DNA of 64,000 nucleotides from Deltaproteobacteria bacterium. Its GTDB lineage: Bacteria; Desulfobacterota; Desulfobulbia; Desulfobulbales; Desulfurivibrionaceae. Shown one piece after another: positions 1-7,280 of this stretch (position 1 is its first letter; every line of letters starts with the position of its first letter). Location: positions 62,001 to 126,000 of the forward strand of contig JAJZRO010000004.1 in the NCBI GenBank assembly GCA_021802645.1, written 5' to 3'. The position numbers were made by a program, and so were the translations under genes. Under the pieces are notes generated by a model that saw only the letters and a program-made list of their open reading frames with translations, was not told where the DNA came from and ran no database searches.

Positions 1-879
1 GCCGCCATCGTCGCCTACCGCTACTGGCCGGGCAGCGGTGCGCCTCCGCTACGGTGGCGCACCGGATTACTCGTCATGCTGGCCGTGGCGCTGCCGTGGT
101 TTGTGGTGGTGGTGGCCAAGCATCCGGCCCTGATCGACTACTTCCTCGTCCACGAGGTCTACGGCCGGGTGGTCACCGGCGAGCACAGCCGCAACAGCCA
201 ATGGTACAAGGCCTTTGTCATCTACCTCCCCGTCCTGTTGCTGGGCACCCTGCCATGGACCTTCTGGCCGGTTCGCGCGGTTTCTCGAGCGGTCCGTGCC
301 CTGCGGTGGCCACCCAAGGCGCCGCAGGATCGTTCCCAGGACCAGGAGCTCTTCCTGCTGCTTTGGGTCCTGCTGCCCCTGGTGGTCTTCATGGTGTCGA
401 GCTCTCGCCTGCCGCTCTACCTGCTGCCCCTCTTTGTGCCCCTGGCGCTTCTTGCCGCCCGCGGCCTTGAGGCGTCGTCCTTTGTCTGGACGCGGTGGCG
501 GGTGGCCGGGGTGGTGCTGTGGTGCCTGCTGCTCGTCGCCCTGCGACTCATCGCCGCCAGGGTGCCGACCACGAAGAATGCCGCTCCCCTGGCGCGGGCC
601 ATCGCCGCCCTGCATGTCACGCCGTTCTCGGAGGTCGCCTTTTATGGGACCGATCCGGTGCACAGTATCAATCTGTATCTCGACAAGGAGGTCGAGGATG
701 TTTCCGCAGCCACCTTGGATGACGAGCTGCTGGAGGATGAGGTGACACTGTGGGTGGTGCCGCCGCCGATTGTTCCCTCGTTTTTGCAGGAGGCGGTGCG
801 CTACGGGAAGGATTTCCAGACCGTTGGCAGCTTTGGCGACCGCTACGTCTTTCTGCGGGAGCGGCCACCAGCGCGGTGA
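1..879 (+). CDS. ArnT/PMT-like (GT39-type) glycosyltransferase, C-terminal part
   Basis: The 5' end lies outside the window; the frame is open from base 1 and stops at 877-879. About 292 residues are visible. They contain several hydrophobic segments and the loop found in membrane glycosyltransferases of the ArnT/dolichyl-phosphate-mannose mannosyltransferase type (PWF...VVVAKHP, then EHSRNSQWYK and GTLPWTFWP). Family members transfer a sugar from a polyprenyl-phosphate donor to lipid A or other envelope acceptors on the periplasmic side of the inner membrane. The catalytic N-terminal loop is not visible, so the substrate cannot be judged. The next gene is convergent. Confidence 0.8.
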   Translation, partial: AAIVAYRYWPGSGAPPLRWRTGLLVMLAVALPWFVVVVAKHPALIDYFLVHEVYGRVVTGEHSRNSQWYKAFVIYLPVLLLGTLPWTFWPVRAVSRAVRALRWPPKAPQDRSQDQELFLLLWVLLPLVVFMVSSSRLPLYLLPLFVPLALLAARGLEASSFVWTRWRVAGVVLWCLLLVALRLIAARVPTTKNAAPLARAIAALHVTPFSEVAFYGTDPVHSINLYLDKEVEDVSAATLDDELLEDEVTLWVVPPPIVPSFLQEAVRYGKDFQTVGSFGDRYVFLRERPPAR

Positions 880-925
880 GCGATCTTGGTCGGGGGCTTG
901 TCGTTGAGCCCTGCCCACGAACCTT

Positions 926-1807
926 TTATAGCCGGCGATATGCGGCGAGCAGGTCGTCGAGGGACTCGATGGCGTAGGGATCGAGAGCCAAGAGGCGGGC
1001 CGCGGCCTGGTAGATCAGGGTCGGGGTCACGCCTGCTTCGCGCATGGCGTGGAGCGAGAGGGCGTTGTCCGACTTCGAGAGCTTCCGGCCCCCTTCGCCG
1101 GGGATGAGGGCATGGTGGTGGAAGGTGATGGCCCGGAACGGCGCGCCGGTTGGGCCTAGCTTGCTTGCCAGAAAGAGTTGTGCCGCGGTGGAGGCGAGGA
1201 GATCGGCACCCCGCACGATGCAGGTGATGCGATCGTCCAGGTCGTCGACCAGGCTCGCGAGTTGGTAGGCGGGCTGGTGGTTCCGTCGCCAGAGCACGAA
1301 GTCGCCCATGAGGGAGCCAAGGGGGACTGCCGCGCTGCCGACCTGGACCACGGTTTCCGCCGGCACCCCGACACGGATGGCGTGTTCGCCGTCCGGCACC
1401 TCTCGCCGCTCCCGGCAGGTGCCGGGGTAGAGGCCGGTGGCCGATTGCGCCCGGATCTCCTTGCGGGAGCAGGTGCAGGGGAAGAGGGCGTTCGTGGCCG
1501 AGAGTTCGGCGAGCACCGCCCGGTAGCGCTCCCGGCGCAGCAGTTGGGAGTGGTGGTGCTGGAAGTCCTCAGGACCGCTGGGTCCCTCCTCCCAGGTGAT
1601 GCCGAGCCAGTCGAGCTGACGAAAGATGTCCTCGATGTATTCCGGCTGGGTGCGGTCGCTGTCGGCATCGTCGATGCGCAGTTTCAGGGTGCCTCCCGCT
1701 GTGCGCACCCTGAGCCAGGTGAGCAGAAAATTCACCGCGTTGCCTAGGTGAAGGTAGCCGCTGGGCGTGGGGGCAAGGCGGGAGCGGAGGGGGGCAGAGG
1801 GGTTCAC
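926..1807 (-). CDS. gluQ: Glutamyl-Q tRNA(Asp) synthetase (GluQRS)
   Basis: Truncated GluRS paralog that loads glutamate onto queuosine at position 34 of tRNA-Asp. Visible are the HIGH-type motif (TPSGYLHLGNA), the acidic RIDDADSDR segment, a zinc-site pattern (CTC...Y...C) and the KLSKS signature (GRKLSKSDNA); there is no anticodon-binding domain, as expected for GluQRS. I chose the GTG at 1805-1807, giving 293 residues, the usual length. The in-frame ATG at 1889-1891 would add about 28 residues translated from the neighbouring repeat element and resembles nothing. An AGGGGAGG lies very close to the GTG, so the exact start is uncertain. Confidence 0.9.
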   Translation of the reverse strand: MNPSAPLRSRLAPTPSGYLHLGNAVNFLLTWLRVRTAGGTLKLRIDDADSDRTQPEYIEDIFRQLDWLGITWEEGPSGPEDFQHHHSQLLRRERYRAVLAELSATNALFPCTCSRKEIRAQSATGLYPGTCRERREVPDGEHAIRVGVPAETVVQVGSAAVPLGSLMGDFVLWRRNHQPAYQLASLVDDLDDRITCIVRGADLLASTAAQLFLASKLGPTGAPFRAITFHHHALIPGEGGRKLSKSDNALSLHAMREAGVTPTLIYQAAARLLALDPYAIESLDDLLAAYRRL

Positions 1808-1858
1808 GCCTCCCCTATACCGGAAAAACCACAGCGCGACAAGAGGACCCTTGTTGTT

Positions 1859-2234
1859 CCTTTTCTTTGCGTGCCCAAAGAAAGGAACCAAAGAAAGGGC
1901 ACCCGATCACTTGGCCCACTTAAGGTGGGCTTCCCTGCGCTCCTCGAAGACGCCGGGAGTTTGAAAACTCGGCTTCGCCTCAAACAGTTCAAACTCCATT
2001 TTCGGCGCCTTCTGCGGTGCTCGGCTGCGTGAAACGGGTTTTAACCCCGTCCTGTCCCGCCGCAGGGCGCAGCCGCTGGCGGATGAAGAACGCTGTGCTG
2101 TCTGAGCCAGGGATGGCGAGTTCACAGCGTTCCCAGCAGCGGCGAGTACCTGCGGGAAGTCCGTCAGGACCGGGACAGTCGGGGTGCCCTTTTCTTGCCA
2201 CCTTCTTTTGGGCAAGCAAAAGAAGGTGGGAAAA
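1859..2234. repeat. 376-bp intergenic element with inverted terminal repeats
   Basis: The two ends (about 1859-1904 and 2182-2234) carry the same motif in opposite orientation: GGTGCCCTTT, then a CTTTGG-type stretch, then TTTGGGCA and GCAAA. The interior contains further hairpins, for example GGCCCACTTAAGGTGGGC around 1913-1930 and GAGTTTGAAAACTC near 1957. Reading frames through it give low-complexity, unrelated peptides, so I regard it as non-coding. It sits between the 3' end of the BzaF/ThiC-like gene (stop at 2239) and gluQ and could act as a mobile non-autonomous repeat or a structured RNA. From memory, similar GCCCAAAGAAAGG-type spacers occur in other proteobacterial genomes, but this was not checked. 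Confidence 0.55.
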
Positions 2235-2238
2235 GCGG

Positions 2239-3573
2239 TTACACTGCGGAATCCTCCCTCTGGCCACCGCACTTGTCGCCGCGGATGTCGTCCTTGAAGA
2301 GCGAGATGCCGCGCTCCATGGCGCAGAAGTCGCCGCACATGGTGCAGGTGCGGGTGTTCTCCGGCACCCGGCTGGCGCGGATCTTCTTCGCCTGCTCCGG
2401 GAACATGAGATACTCCAGCTGCTTCTCCCAGTCGGTGTCGCGGCGCGCCTTGGCCATCTCCTTTTCCCGCTCGCGGCGATTGGGATAGCGGGCGATGTCG
2501 CCGATCCGCGCAGCCAGCCTCGTGGCGCGCACCCCTTCCCGCACATCCGCTTCGTTCGGCAGGGCTAAGTGCTCGGCCGGGGTGATGTAGCAGATGAGGT
2601 CGGCGCCGTAGCGCACCGAATGGGCCGCGCCGATGGCAGCGGTGATGTGGTCGTAGCCCGCGCCGGTGTCGGCCGGCAGCGGCCCCAGCACATAGTAGGG
2701 GGCGTTGCCGCTCATCCGCTTTTCCAGCATGATGTTGCCCTCGATCTCGTCGAGCGGCACATGGCCCGGCCCCTCCACCATCACCTGGCAGCCCATTCCC
2801 CGGGCGATCTCGGCCAGTTCGCAGTTGATGATCATCTCCGCCATCTGGGCGCGGTCGTGGCTGTCGTGGATGGCGCCAGCGCGGATGCCGTTGCCCAGGG
2901 AGAGCACCGAATCATATTTCTTCATGAGTGCACAGACCCGGTCGAACTGCTCGTAGAGGGGGTTTTCCCGCTGGTTATGTTCCATCCAGGAGACCATGAA
3001 GGTGCCGCCTTTCGAGACCAGGCCGCCGTAGCGGTAGCCCTGCTTGCGGAGCCGCTCGATGCTGAAGCGGTTGATGCCGCAGTGGATCGCCATGAAGGAG
3101 ATGCCGTCGGCGAGCTGCCGTTCGATGAGTTCGAAGAGGTACTCCGGGTCGAGTTTGTTCGGGTCGTGGTACTTCCGGCTCGCCTCGGCAAAGGCCTGGT
3201 AGAGGGGCACGTTGCCCACCGGCAACGCGGTGGCCGCCAGCACCTCGCGCCGGATGTGGTCGAGGTCGCCACCGGTGGAGAGTTCCATCAGGGTGTCGGC
3301 CCCTTCCTCCTCGGCGGCCCGGGCCTTGGCGGTTTCGAGCGCCAGGTCGGCGATGTCCGACGAGGTGCCGATGGAGGCGTTCACCTTGGCGCGGAGGCCG
3401 GTACCGATGCCGGTCACCTTCTGCGCGGGGCGGTTGGGGTTCATCGGGATGACGATCTCGCCGGCGGCTACCAAGGCGCGGATGGTCTCGGGGGCAAAGC
3501 CTTCCGCCTCCGCCACCTGCTGCATGGGGGTGGTGATGCTACCGTCACGGGCCAGTTCCAGTTGGGTCTTCAT
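2239..3573 (-). CDS. bzaF: ThiC-family radical SAM enzyme, probable 5-hydroxybenzimidazole synthase (BzaF)
   Basis: 444 residues, clearly ThiC superfamily: KVNASIGTSSD, GADTLMELSTGGD, MVEGPGHVPLDEIEGN, GYDHITAAIG, CYITPAEHLALP and a C-terminal cysteine cluster CTMCGDFC for the 4Fe-4S/SAM site. ThiC makes HMP phosphate from AIR for thiamin; the paralog BzaF converts AIR to 5-hydroxybenzimidazole for the lower ligand of cobamides. I favour BzaF because the leader carries a cobalamin riboswitch rather than a TPP riboswitch, and because usual ThiC signatures are altered (SLGNGIRAG for SLGDGLRPG, LPADTGAGYDH for LVTDIAPGYDH). The Cys spacing is CX2CX3C. The start at 3571-3573 follows AAGGAGCAGCAC. 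A genuine ThiC remains possible. Confidence 0.68.
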   Translation of the reverse strand: MKTQLELARDGSITTPMQQVAEAEGFAPETIRALVAAGEIVIPMNPNRPAQKVTGIGTGLRAKVNASIGTSSDIADLALETAKARAAEEEGADTLMELSTGGDLDHIRREVLAATALPVGNVPLYQAFAEASRKYHDPNKLDPEYLFELIERQLADGISFMAIHCGINRFSIERLRKQGYRYGGLVSKGGTFMVSWMEHNQRENPLYEQFDRVCALMKKYDSVLSLGNGIRAGAIHDSHDRAQMAEMIINCELAEIARGMGCQVMVEGPGHVPLDEIEGNIMLEKRMSGNAPYYVLGPLPADTGAGYDHITAAIGAAHSVRYGADLICYITPAEHLALPNEADVREGVRATRLAARIGDIARYPNRREREKEMAKARRDTDWEKQLEYLMFPEQAKKIRASRVPENTRTCTMCGDFCAMERGISLFKDDIRGDKCGGQREDSAV

Positions 3574-3607
3574 GTGCTGCTCCTTTGTTTGTCCTCCGGC
3601 CGCGGGC

Positions 3608-3647
3608 AAAAAAAATTCCGCACCGCCGACAACGGCGATGCGGAATT
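3608..3647 (-). terminator. Rho-independent terminator acting as riboswitch expression platform
   Basis: On the minus strand a near-perfect hairpin (GAATTCCGCA..CGCCG, loop TTGT, CGGCG..TGCGGAATT) is followed by eight T residues. It lies between the cobalamin aptamer and the bzaF/thiC start codon, the position expected for transcriptional control by B12. Confidence 0.8.
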
Positions 3648-3664
3648 CTCTGGACGGATGGTTC

Positions 3665-3824
3665 CTTGTTTCCAGCCTGGCAGGTCTTCTGACTTGCGGC
3701 TCGTCCCTCGGCCGCGCCTTCCCGCCTTGCGGCAGTGGCATTGTGCGGCGTCGGTCCCCGCTCACAGCGTTGGCCCAACGTGACGGAATCGCACCGTCTT
3801 CCCTATTCTCCCGTTTTCCCTTCT
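3665..3824 (-). promoter_or_regulatory. Cobalamin (B12) riboswitch upstream of bzaF/thiC-like gene
   Basis: Read on the minus strand, the leader shows the ordered cobalamin-aptamer blocks: AGGGAAGACGGTGCGATTCCG (matching GGGAA-N-GGTG-N-TCC), then CCAACGCTGTGAGCGGGGACC (matching the CAACTGT-AGCGG block), and finally AGTCAGAAGACCTGCC (the B12 box). A rho-independent terminator follows directly. The boundaries are approximate. Known role of the class: binding adenosyl- or other cobalamins to switch off downstream genes. No TPP aptamer (THI box) was seen, which matters for the identity of the regulated gene. Confidence 0.85.
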
Positions 3825-3929
3825 CAATCACGCGGTAACGTTGTCGGCTGCGCTGCGCGGCTCCTCGCCGTACTCACTGTACTGTCTCGGAGCTGCTCGC
3901 TGGCCTCCGCGTTCCCATCTTGATTTAAG
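3823..3929 (-). repeat. Dispersed intergenic repeat, copy 1
   Basis: About 107 bp. On the minus strand it reads TTAAATCAAGATGG, AACGCGGAGGC, CCGAGACAGTACA, GTACGGCGAGGAGC, GCAGCCGACAACG, then GTTACCGCGTGATTGAG. The same blocks in the same order occur at 60718-60862, with an extra insert there. The ends are roughly inverted (TAAATCA / TGATTGA). It abuts the 5' edge of the cobalamin riboswitch. Confidence 0.7.
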
Positions 3930-3966
3930 AAGGAAAGGGGCACCAAACTGATGATGTTTGTGCCTC
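3927..3966 (-). terminator. Probable terminator of the DAHP synthase gene
   Basis: Minus strand: GAGGCACAAAC, loop ATCATCA, GTTTGGTGCCCC, then TTTCCTTCTT. It is about 30 bases past the stop of the DAHP synthase gene, before the repeat and the riboswitch of the next gene. Confidence 0.6.
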
Positions 3967-3995
3967 TGCGGGCACGGAGTTACGTTACTCGGTCG

Positions 3996-5342
3996 TTATT
4001 TCTCCCGCAACAGTTCGGCGATCTGGAAGGCGAGTTCCAGGCTCTGCTCGGCATTGAGCCGCGGGTCGCACATGGTCTGGTAATTCTGGGCCAGGTGGTG
4101 GGCCATGATGTTGCGGCCGCCGCCGGTGCATTCGGTGACGTTCTCGCCGGTCATCTCGAAGTGCACGCCGCCCGGCACCGTGCCCTCGGCCCAGTGGATC
4201 TCGAAGAAGGTGCGGATCTCCTGGAGGATGTCGTCGAAACTCCGGGTCTTGTGGCCGGTTTCGGCGGTGTAGGTGTTGCCGTGCATGGGGTCGCAGCTCC
4301 ACACCACCCGCAGGCCCTCCTGCTTGAGCGCCCGCACCAGGGGCGGCAGGCCGGCACCGATCTTCTTGGCGCCGAAGCGGGTGATCAGGGTGAGGCGGCC
4401 CGGTTCGTTGGCCGGATTGAGCGCCTGCACCAGCTTCTTCACATTGTCGATCTCGTGGTTCGGCCCGATCTTGACGCCGATCGGGTTGTGCACCCCGCGG
4501 AAGAACTCGACATGGGCGCCTTCGATTTGGCGGGTCCGCTCGCCGATCCACAGCATGTGGGCCGAGCAGTCGTACCAGTCGCCGGTGGTGGAGTCCTGCC
4601 GGGTCAACGCCTGCTCGTAGCCGAGCAGCAGGGCCTCGTGCGAGGTGAAGAAACTCGCCTGCCGGAGCTGGGGGATGTCGGTGTCGAGCCCCACGGTGCG
4701 CATGAAGTTGATGGCCAGGTCGATCTGGGCGGCCAGCCGCTCGTACTGCTGGCCCTGGGGTGAGGTTCTGACGAACTCGTTGTTCCAGGCGTGGACCCGG
4801 TCCAGGGCCGCGTAGCCGCCGAGGGTGAAGGCGCGCAGGATGTTCATGGTGGCGCAGGAGAGGAAGTACCCCTTGACCATGCGCTGGGGGTCGGGCCGCC
4901 GCGCCGCGGGGGTGGGATCGATCCCGTTGACCATGTCGCCCCGGTAGCTCGGCAGCTCGACGCCGTTGATTTTTTCGGTGTCGGCCGAGCGAGGTTTGGC
5001 GTACTGGCCGGCCATGCGGCCCAGTTTCACCACCGGCTTGCCGCCGGCATAGCTCATGATCACCGCCATCTGCAGGATGACCTTGAGTAACTCACGGATG
5101 GCCGGGGCGGTACACATGGCGAAGTTCTCGGCGCAATCGCCGCCCTGGAGCAGAAAACCGTTGCCGGCCTCGACCTCGGCCAGCTTCTGCTTGAGGTCGC
5201 GGATCTCGCCGGCAAAGACCAGCGGCGGCAATTGGGAAATGGTCGCCACCGCGTCCTGGTATTCCTGGGAATCCGGCCACTTGGGCTGCTGGAGGGCCGG
5301 GAAGTGCTGCCAGCTTGTCTTTGTCCATTCACGCGATGCCAT
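3996..5342 (-). CDS. Class II 3-deoxy-7-phosphoheptulonate (DAHP) synthase
   Basis: First enzyme of the shikimate pathway (PEP + erythrose 4-phosphate to DAHP). 448 residues, the normal length for the plant/mycobacterial class II type and unrelated in sequence to E. coli AroFGH. Visible family blocks are LLQGGDCAENF, PVVKLGRMAGQYAKPRS, LPSYRGDMVNG, FFTSHEALLLGYE, SAHMLWIGERTRQ, GVKIGP, WSCDPMHGNT and GGVHFEMTGENVTEC. These include the conserved Cys, His, Glu and Asp expected to bind the metal. The ATG at 5340-5342 follows GGAGA at a good distance; the longer in-frame start has no site. The gene has its own downstream terminator-like hairpin. Confidence 0.95.
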   Translation of the reverse strand: MASREWTKTSWQHFPALQQPKWPDSQEYQDAVATISQLPPLVFAGEIRDLKQKLAEVEAGNGFLLQGGDCAENFAMCTAPAIRELLKVILQMAVIMSYAGGKPVVKLGRMAGQYAKPRSADTEKINGVELPSYRGDMVNGIDPTPAARRPDPQRMVKGYFLSCATMNILRAFTLGGYAALDRVHAWNNEFVRTSPQGQQYERLAAQIDLAINFMRTVGLDTDIPQLRQASFFTSHEALLLGYEQALTRQDSTTGDWYDCSAHMLWIGERTRQIEGAHVEFFRGVHNPIGVKIGPNHEIDNVKKLVQALNPANEPGRLTLITRFGAKKIGAGLPPLVRALKQEGLRVVWSCDPMHGNTYTAETGHKTRSFDDILQEIRTFFEIHWAEGTVPGGVHFEMTGENVTECTGGGRNIMAHHLAQNYQTMCDPRLNAEQSLELAFQIAELLREK

Positions 5343-5473
5343 GGCGTTTTCTCCAGGTGCTTGAGCCACGAAACCCACCAAAGAACCCGAAAGGGTTTTG
5401 GTGGTGGTTCGTTATGGATGGCCGTGCAGGTTGAAACATTTCGTGCCTTTCGCGGATTTGGTGGCCATTCTCT
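5343..5473. other. Intergenic leader of DAHP synthase with a hairpin
   Basis: On the minus strand it contains CCACCAAAACCC, loop TTTC, GGGTTCTTTGGTGG, a strong stem-loop without a T-tract, about 60 bases before the DAHP synthase start. No leader peptide rich in aromatic residues and no T-box is obvious. It may be a processing or attenuation structure. Confidence 0.35.
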
Positions 5474-6049
5474 TCAGCCCTCTTTGGCACTCGGCAGGGC
5501 GCAGGGGCCGCCGGCGCAGCAGGCCTCCACGTCGAAGGCGTTCAGAATCCGCAATTCCGGTTCCCGGCGCGCTTCCGGCACCGGGCTGCAATCCCGCTCG
5601 GCGGCCAGGGCCGCGGCCTGCTCCTTGCTGGGGATGGCATCGAGGCCGGTGGCGAGCACCTTGCCGCTCCGGGTGTCGAGCAGTTCGGCATCCTCGCCAT
5701 TGGTCACCACCGTAAGCGGGATGAGGCGCGCCTGGTCCAGCACCCGGGCGGCAGCGATGGCCGGCCGCTCGCGGGTCACGAGGGAGCCGGGGCCGTAGCG
5801 CACCACCATCACCCGCTGGCCACCCGTCGAAACTACCAGATCGATCTTGGAGGTCACGAACTGGTGGGCAAAGAGGGTCTCGATCCGGAGCCGGGGTTCG
5901 AGGTCCGCCTTGGCAAAGCCTTTTTCCTCGACCAAGAGCCGCGCTAGTTTCTGACGGTAGCGCTCGTCGTCGGTGTCCACCAGGGATTCGCCGGTGAGGT
6001 AATCCGTCAGGTGTCCATAGATCATGTGGTGCGAGGGGATGTCCGCCAT
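5474..6049 (-). CDS. HsdR N-terminal-like (PD-(D/E)XK fold) protein, probably non-catalytic
   Basis: 191 residues. The middle (IETLFAHQFVTSKIDLVVSTGG, then VMVVRYGPGSL) resembles the HSDR_N-type nuclease-fold domain seen as a stand-alone protein in many deltaproteobacteria. The Asp of the fold is present (IDLVV), but the E-x-K that should follow is replaced by V-V-R-Y, so nuclease activity is unlikely. The C-terminus is Cys-rich (EACCAGGPCAL). It lies 89 bases downstream of the AcsE-type methyltransferase in the same direction. The role is unknown; the link to C1 metabolism rests on position only. The start at 6047-6049 follows GGGAGAGG. Confidence 0.65.
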   Translation of the reverse strand: MADIPSHHMIYGHLTDYLTGESLVDTDDERYRQKLARLLVEEKGFAKADLEPRLRIETLFAHQFVTSKIDLVVSTGGQRVMVVRYGPGSLVTRERPAIAAARVLDQARLIPLTVVTNGEDAELLDTRSGKVLATGLDAIPSKEQAAALAAERDCSPVPEARREPELRILNAFDVEACCAGGPCALPSAKEG

Positions 6050-6074
6050 GTGCGCAACCTCTCCCGAAATGCAA

Positions 6075-6096
6075 CGAGGGGGCCGCAGCCCCCTCG
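6075..6096 (-). terminator. GC-rich hairpin after the AcsE-type gene
   Basis: Minus strand CGAGGGGGC, loop TGCG, GCCCCCTCG. It lies between the methyltransferase stop and the start of the HsdR-N-like gene. There is only a weak T-rich tail, so it could be a leaky terminator or a processing site. Confidence 0.45.
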
Positions 6097-6138
6097 TCAT
6101 GAGCCGCCTAACGCAAGCGGCTATCTCTTTTGCCGCTC

Positions 6139-7035
6139 TTACAACTCAAGCCAGGACTCGCTAAAGACGTTCTGGCCGGAGAGGACCTTATAGGTCTTAT
6201 AGTGCTCCAGGGCGGTGCCGGTCAAGGTGGAGGGATCGGGATCGTTGCCGTCCATCATGCCATGGACCATGTCCACCAGGTTCTGGCGCTCGCCCTTGCA
6301 AATGGCCATCAGCTCGCTGTCGTAGGCGTTGACGATGGCGGTGGTGAGACCGTATTTCATCAGCATGATGAGGTAGGTGCGGTCAAGGTACTTGCGCAGG
6401 TGCTCGGCCACGCCGTTGCTGACGTTGGAGAGGCCCACGGTGGAGCCGGCGCCCGGCGCGATCTCCTGCAGCATGCCGAGGAATTCGAGGCCCGAGGCGA
6501 TCTGGTCGGCGCCCAGGGTGATGGGGGTGGCGATCGGGTCGAAGATCATCTTCTCGTTGGGGATGCCGGCCTCGGCCAGGGCCATCATGAGGTCGACCGC
6601 CATGGCGGCGCGCTCGTTGGAGTCGCGCGGCATGCCGTCCGGGCCCCACAGCAGGGCGATGACGTTGCAGCCCGCCTCGGCGGCCACCGGGATGAGCTTC
6701 TGCATGCGCTCCGGCTGGGCGGAGATGGAGTTCATGATGGCAACGCTCTTGTTCTTCACCACACCAAAGCCGGCGGCCATGGCATCGGTATTGGTGGTGT
6801 CGAGGCAGAGGGGCAGGTCGGTCACGGCTTCGACGGTCTGCACGACCCAAGGCATCAGCTCGGTGCCGTCCTTGCGGGCCGGGCCGATGTTGAGATCGAG
6901 ATAGGAGGCGCCGGCCGCGGCTTCCTCCTTGGCCATCTCCTGCACGGGGGCGGGATTGCGCTCCTTCATGGCGGTGCCGCTGCGCTTGCCCATGATGTTG
7001 ATGCTCTCGGCAATGGCTAATACCTTCTGGGACAT
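6139..7035 (-). CDS. acsE: Methyltetrahydrofolate:corrinoid/iron-sulfur protein methyltransferase (AcsE/MtrH type)
   Basis: 298 residues with the pterin-binding TIM-barrel pattern: LAIAESINIMGKR, GASYLDLNIGPARKDG, LPLCLDTTNTDAM, IMNSISAQPERMQ, FDPIATPITLGADQ and STVGLSNVSNG. Family role: moves the methyl group of methyl-THF to the cobalt of the corrinoid iron-sulfur protein in the Wood-Ljungdahl pathway, or to a related corrinoid protein. The start ATG at 7033-7035 follows GGAGAAGAGG. It has its own promoter at 7145-7173. The carbonyl branch (acsABCD) is not in the window, but a RACo-type corrinoid activator is 1.8 kb away on the same strand. Confidence 0.88.
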   Translation of the reverse strand: MSQKVLAIAESINIMGKRSGTAMKERNPAPVQEMAKEEAAAGASYLDLNIGPARKDGTELMPWVVQTVEAVTDLPLCLDTTNTDAMAAGFGVVKNKSVAIMNSISAQPERMQKLIPVAAEAGCNVIALLWGPDGMPRDSNERAAMAVDLMMALAEAGIPNEKMIFDPIATPITLGADQIASGLEFLGMLQEIAPGAGSTVGLSNVSNGVAEHLRKYLDRTYLIMLMKYGLTTAIVNAYDSELMAICKGERQNLVDMVHGMMDGNDPDPSTLTGTALEHYKTYKVLSGQNVFSESWLEL

Positions 7036-7144
7036 GCCTCTTCTCCTTTCGTTGACGTTGGCACTATATGTCCGACCCGCAGGCCGTGATTTTCTGACGT
7101 GATGCCCGCTCGCTTGCGCCGGAATGAGGAACGGGTAACGCGGA

Positions 7145-7173
7145 AAAATAGCGTCAAAAAAAGAGGATGTCAA
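7145..7173 (-). promoter_or_regulatory. Sigma-70 promoter for the AcsE-type gene
   Basis: Minus strand TTGACA (7168-7173), 17-bp spacer, TATTTT (7145-7150). It predicts a leader of about 100 bases before the ATG at 7035. Confidence 0.7.
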
Positions 7174-7238
7174 CAGACAATGACGCCCGGTCGGAAAAAG
7201 GAAGGGCGAAGGCCAGGCGACGGGGAGAAGGGCGGTGA

Positions 7239-7268
7239 GCGGAGCCGCGGAAGAGGGTGCGGCTCCGC
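7239..7268 (-). terminator. Stem-loop after the Met/Gly-rich protein gene
   Basis: GCGGAGCCGC / GCGGCTCCGC inverted repeat with a 10-base loop, 13 to 42 bases past the stop of the upstream minus-strand gene. No T-tract; a structural terminator is likely. Confidence 0.45.
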
Positions 7269-7280
7269 CGAAGAGGGGGA

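Noticed and set aside
2017-2568. Open frames through the 376-bp element and into the bzaF-like gene
   Set aside because: They use the inverted-repeat ends as coding sequence and show no conserved features; the element reads as non-coding.
3574-3840. TPP riboswitch in front of the ThiC-like gene
   Set aside because: No THI-box (CTGAGA...ACCTGA) was found; the blocks present are those of a cobalamin riboswitch.
5390-5475. Short minus-strand peptide ending in KSAKGTKCFNLHGHP
   Set aside because: It lies in a hairpin-bearing spacer resembling widespread non-coding intergenic sequence, with no ribosome site of its own.
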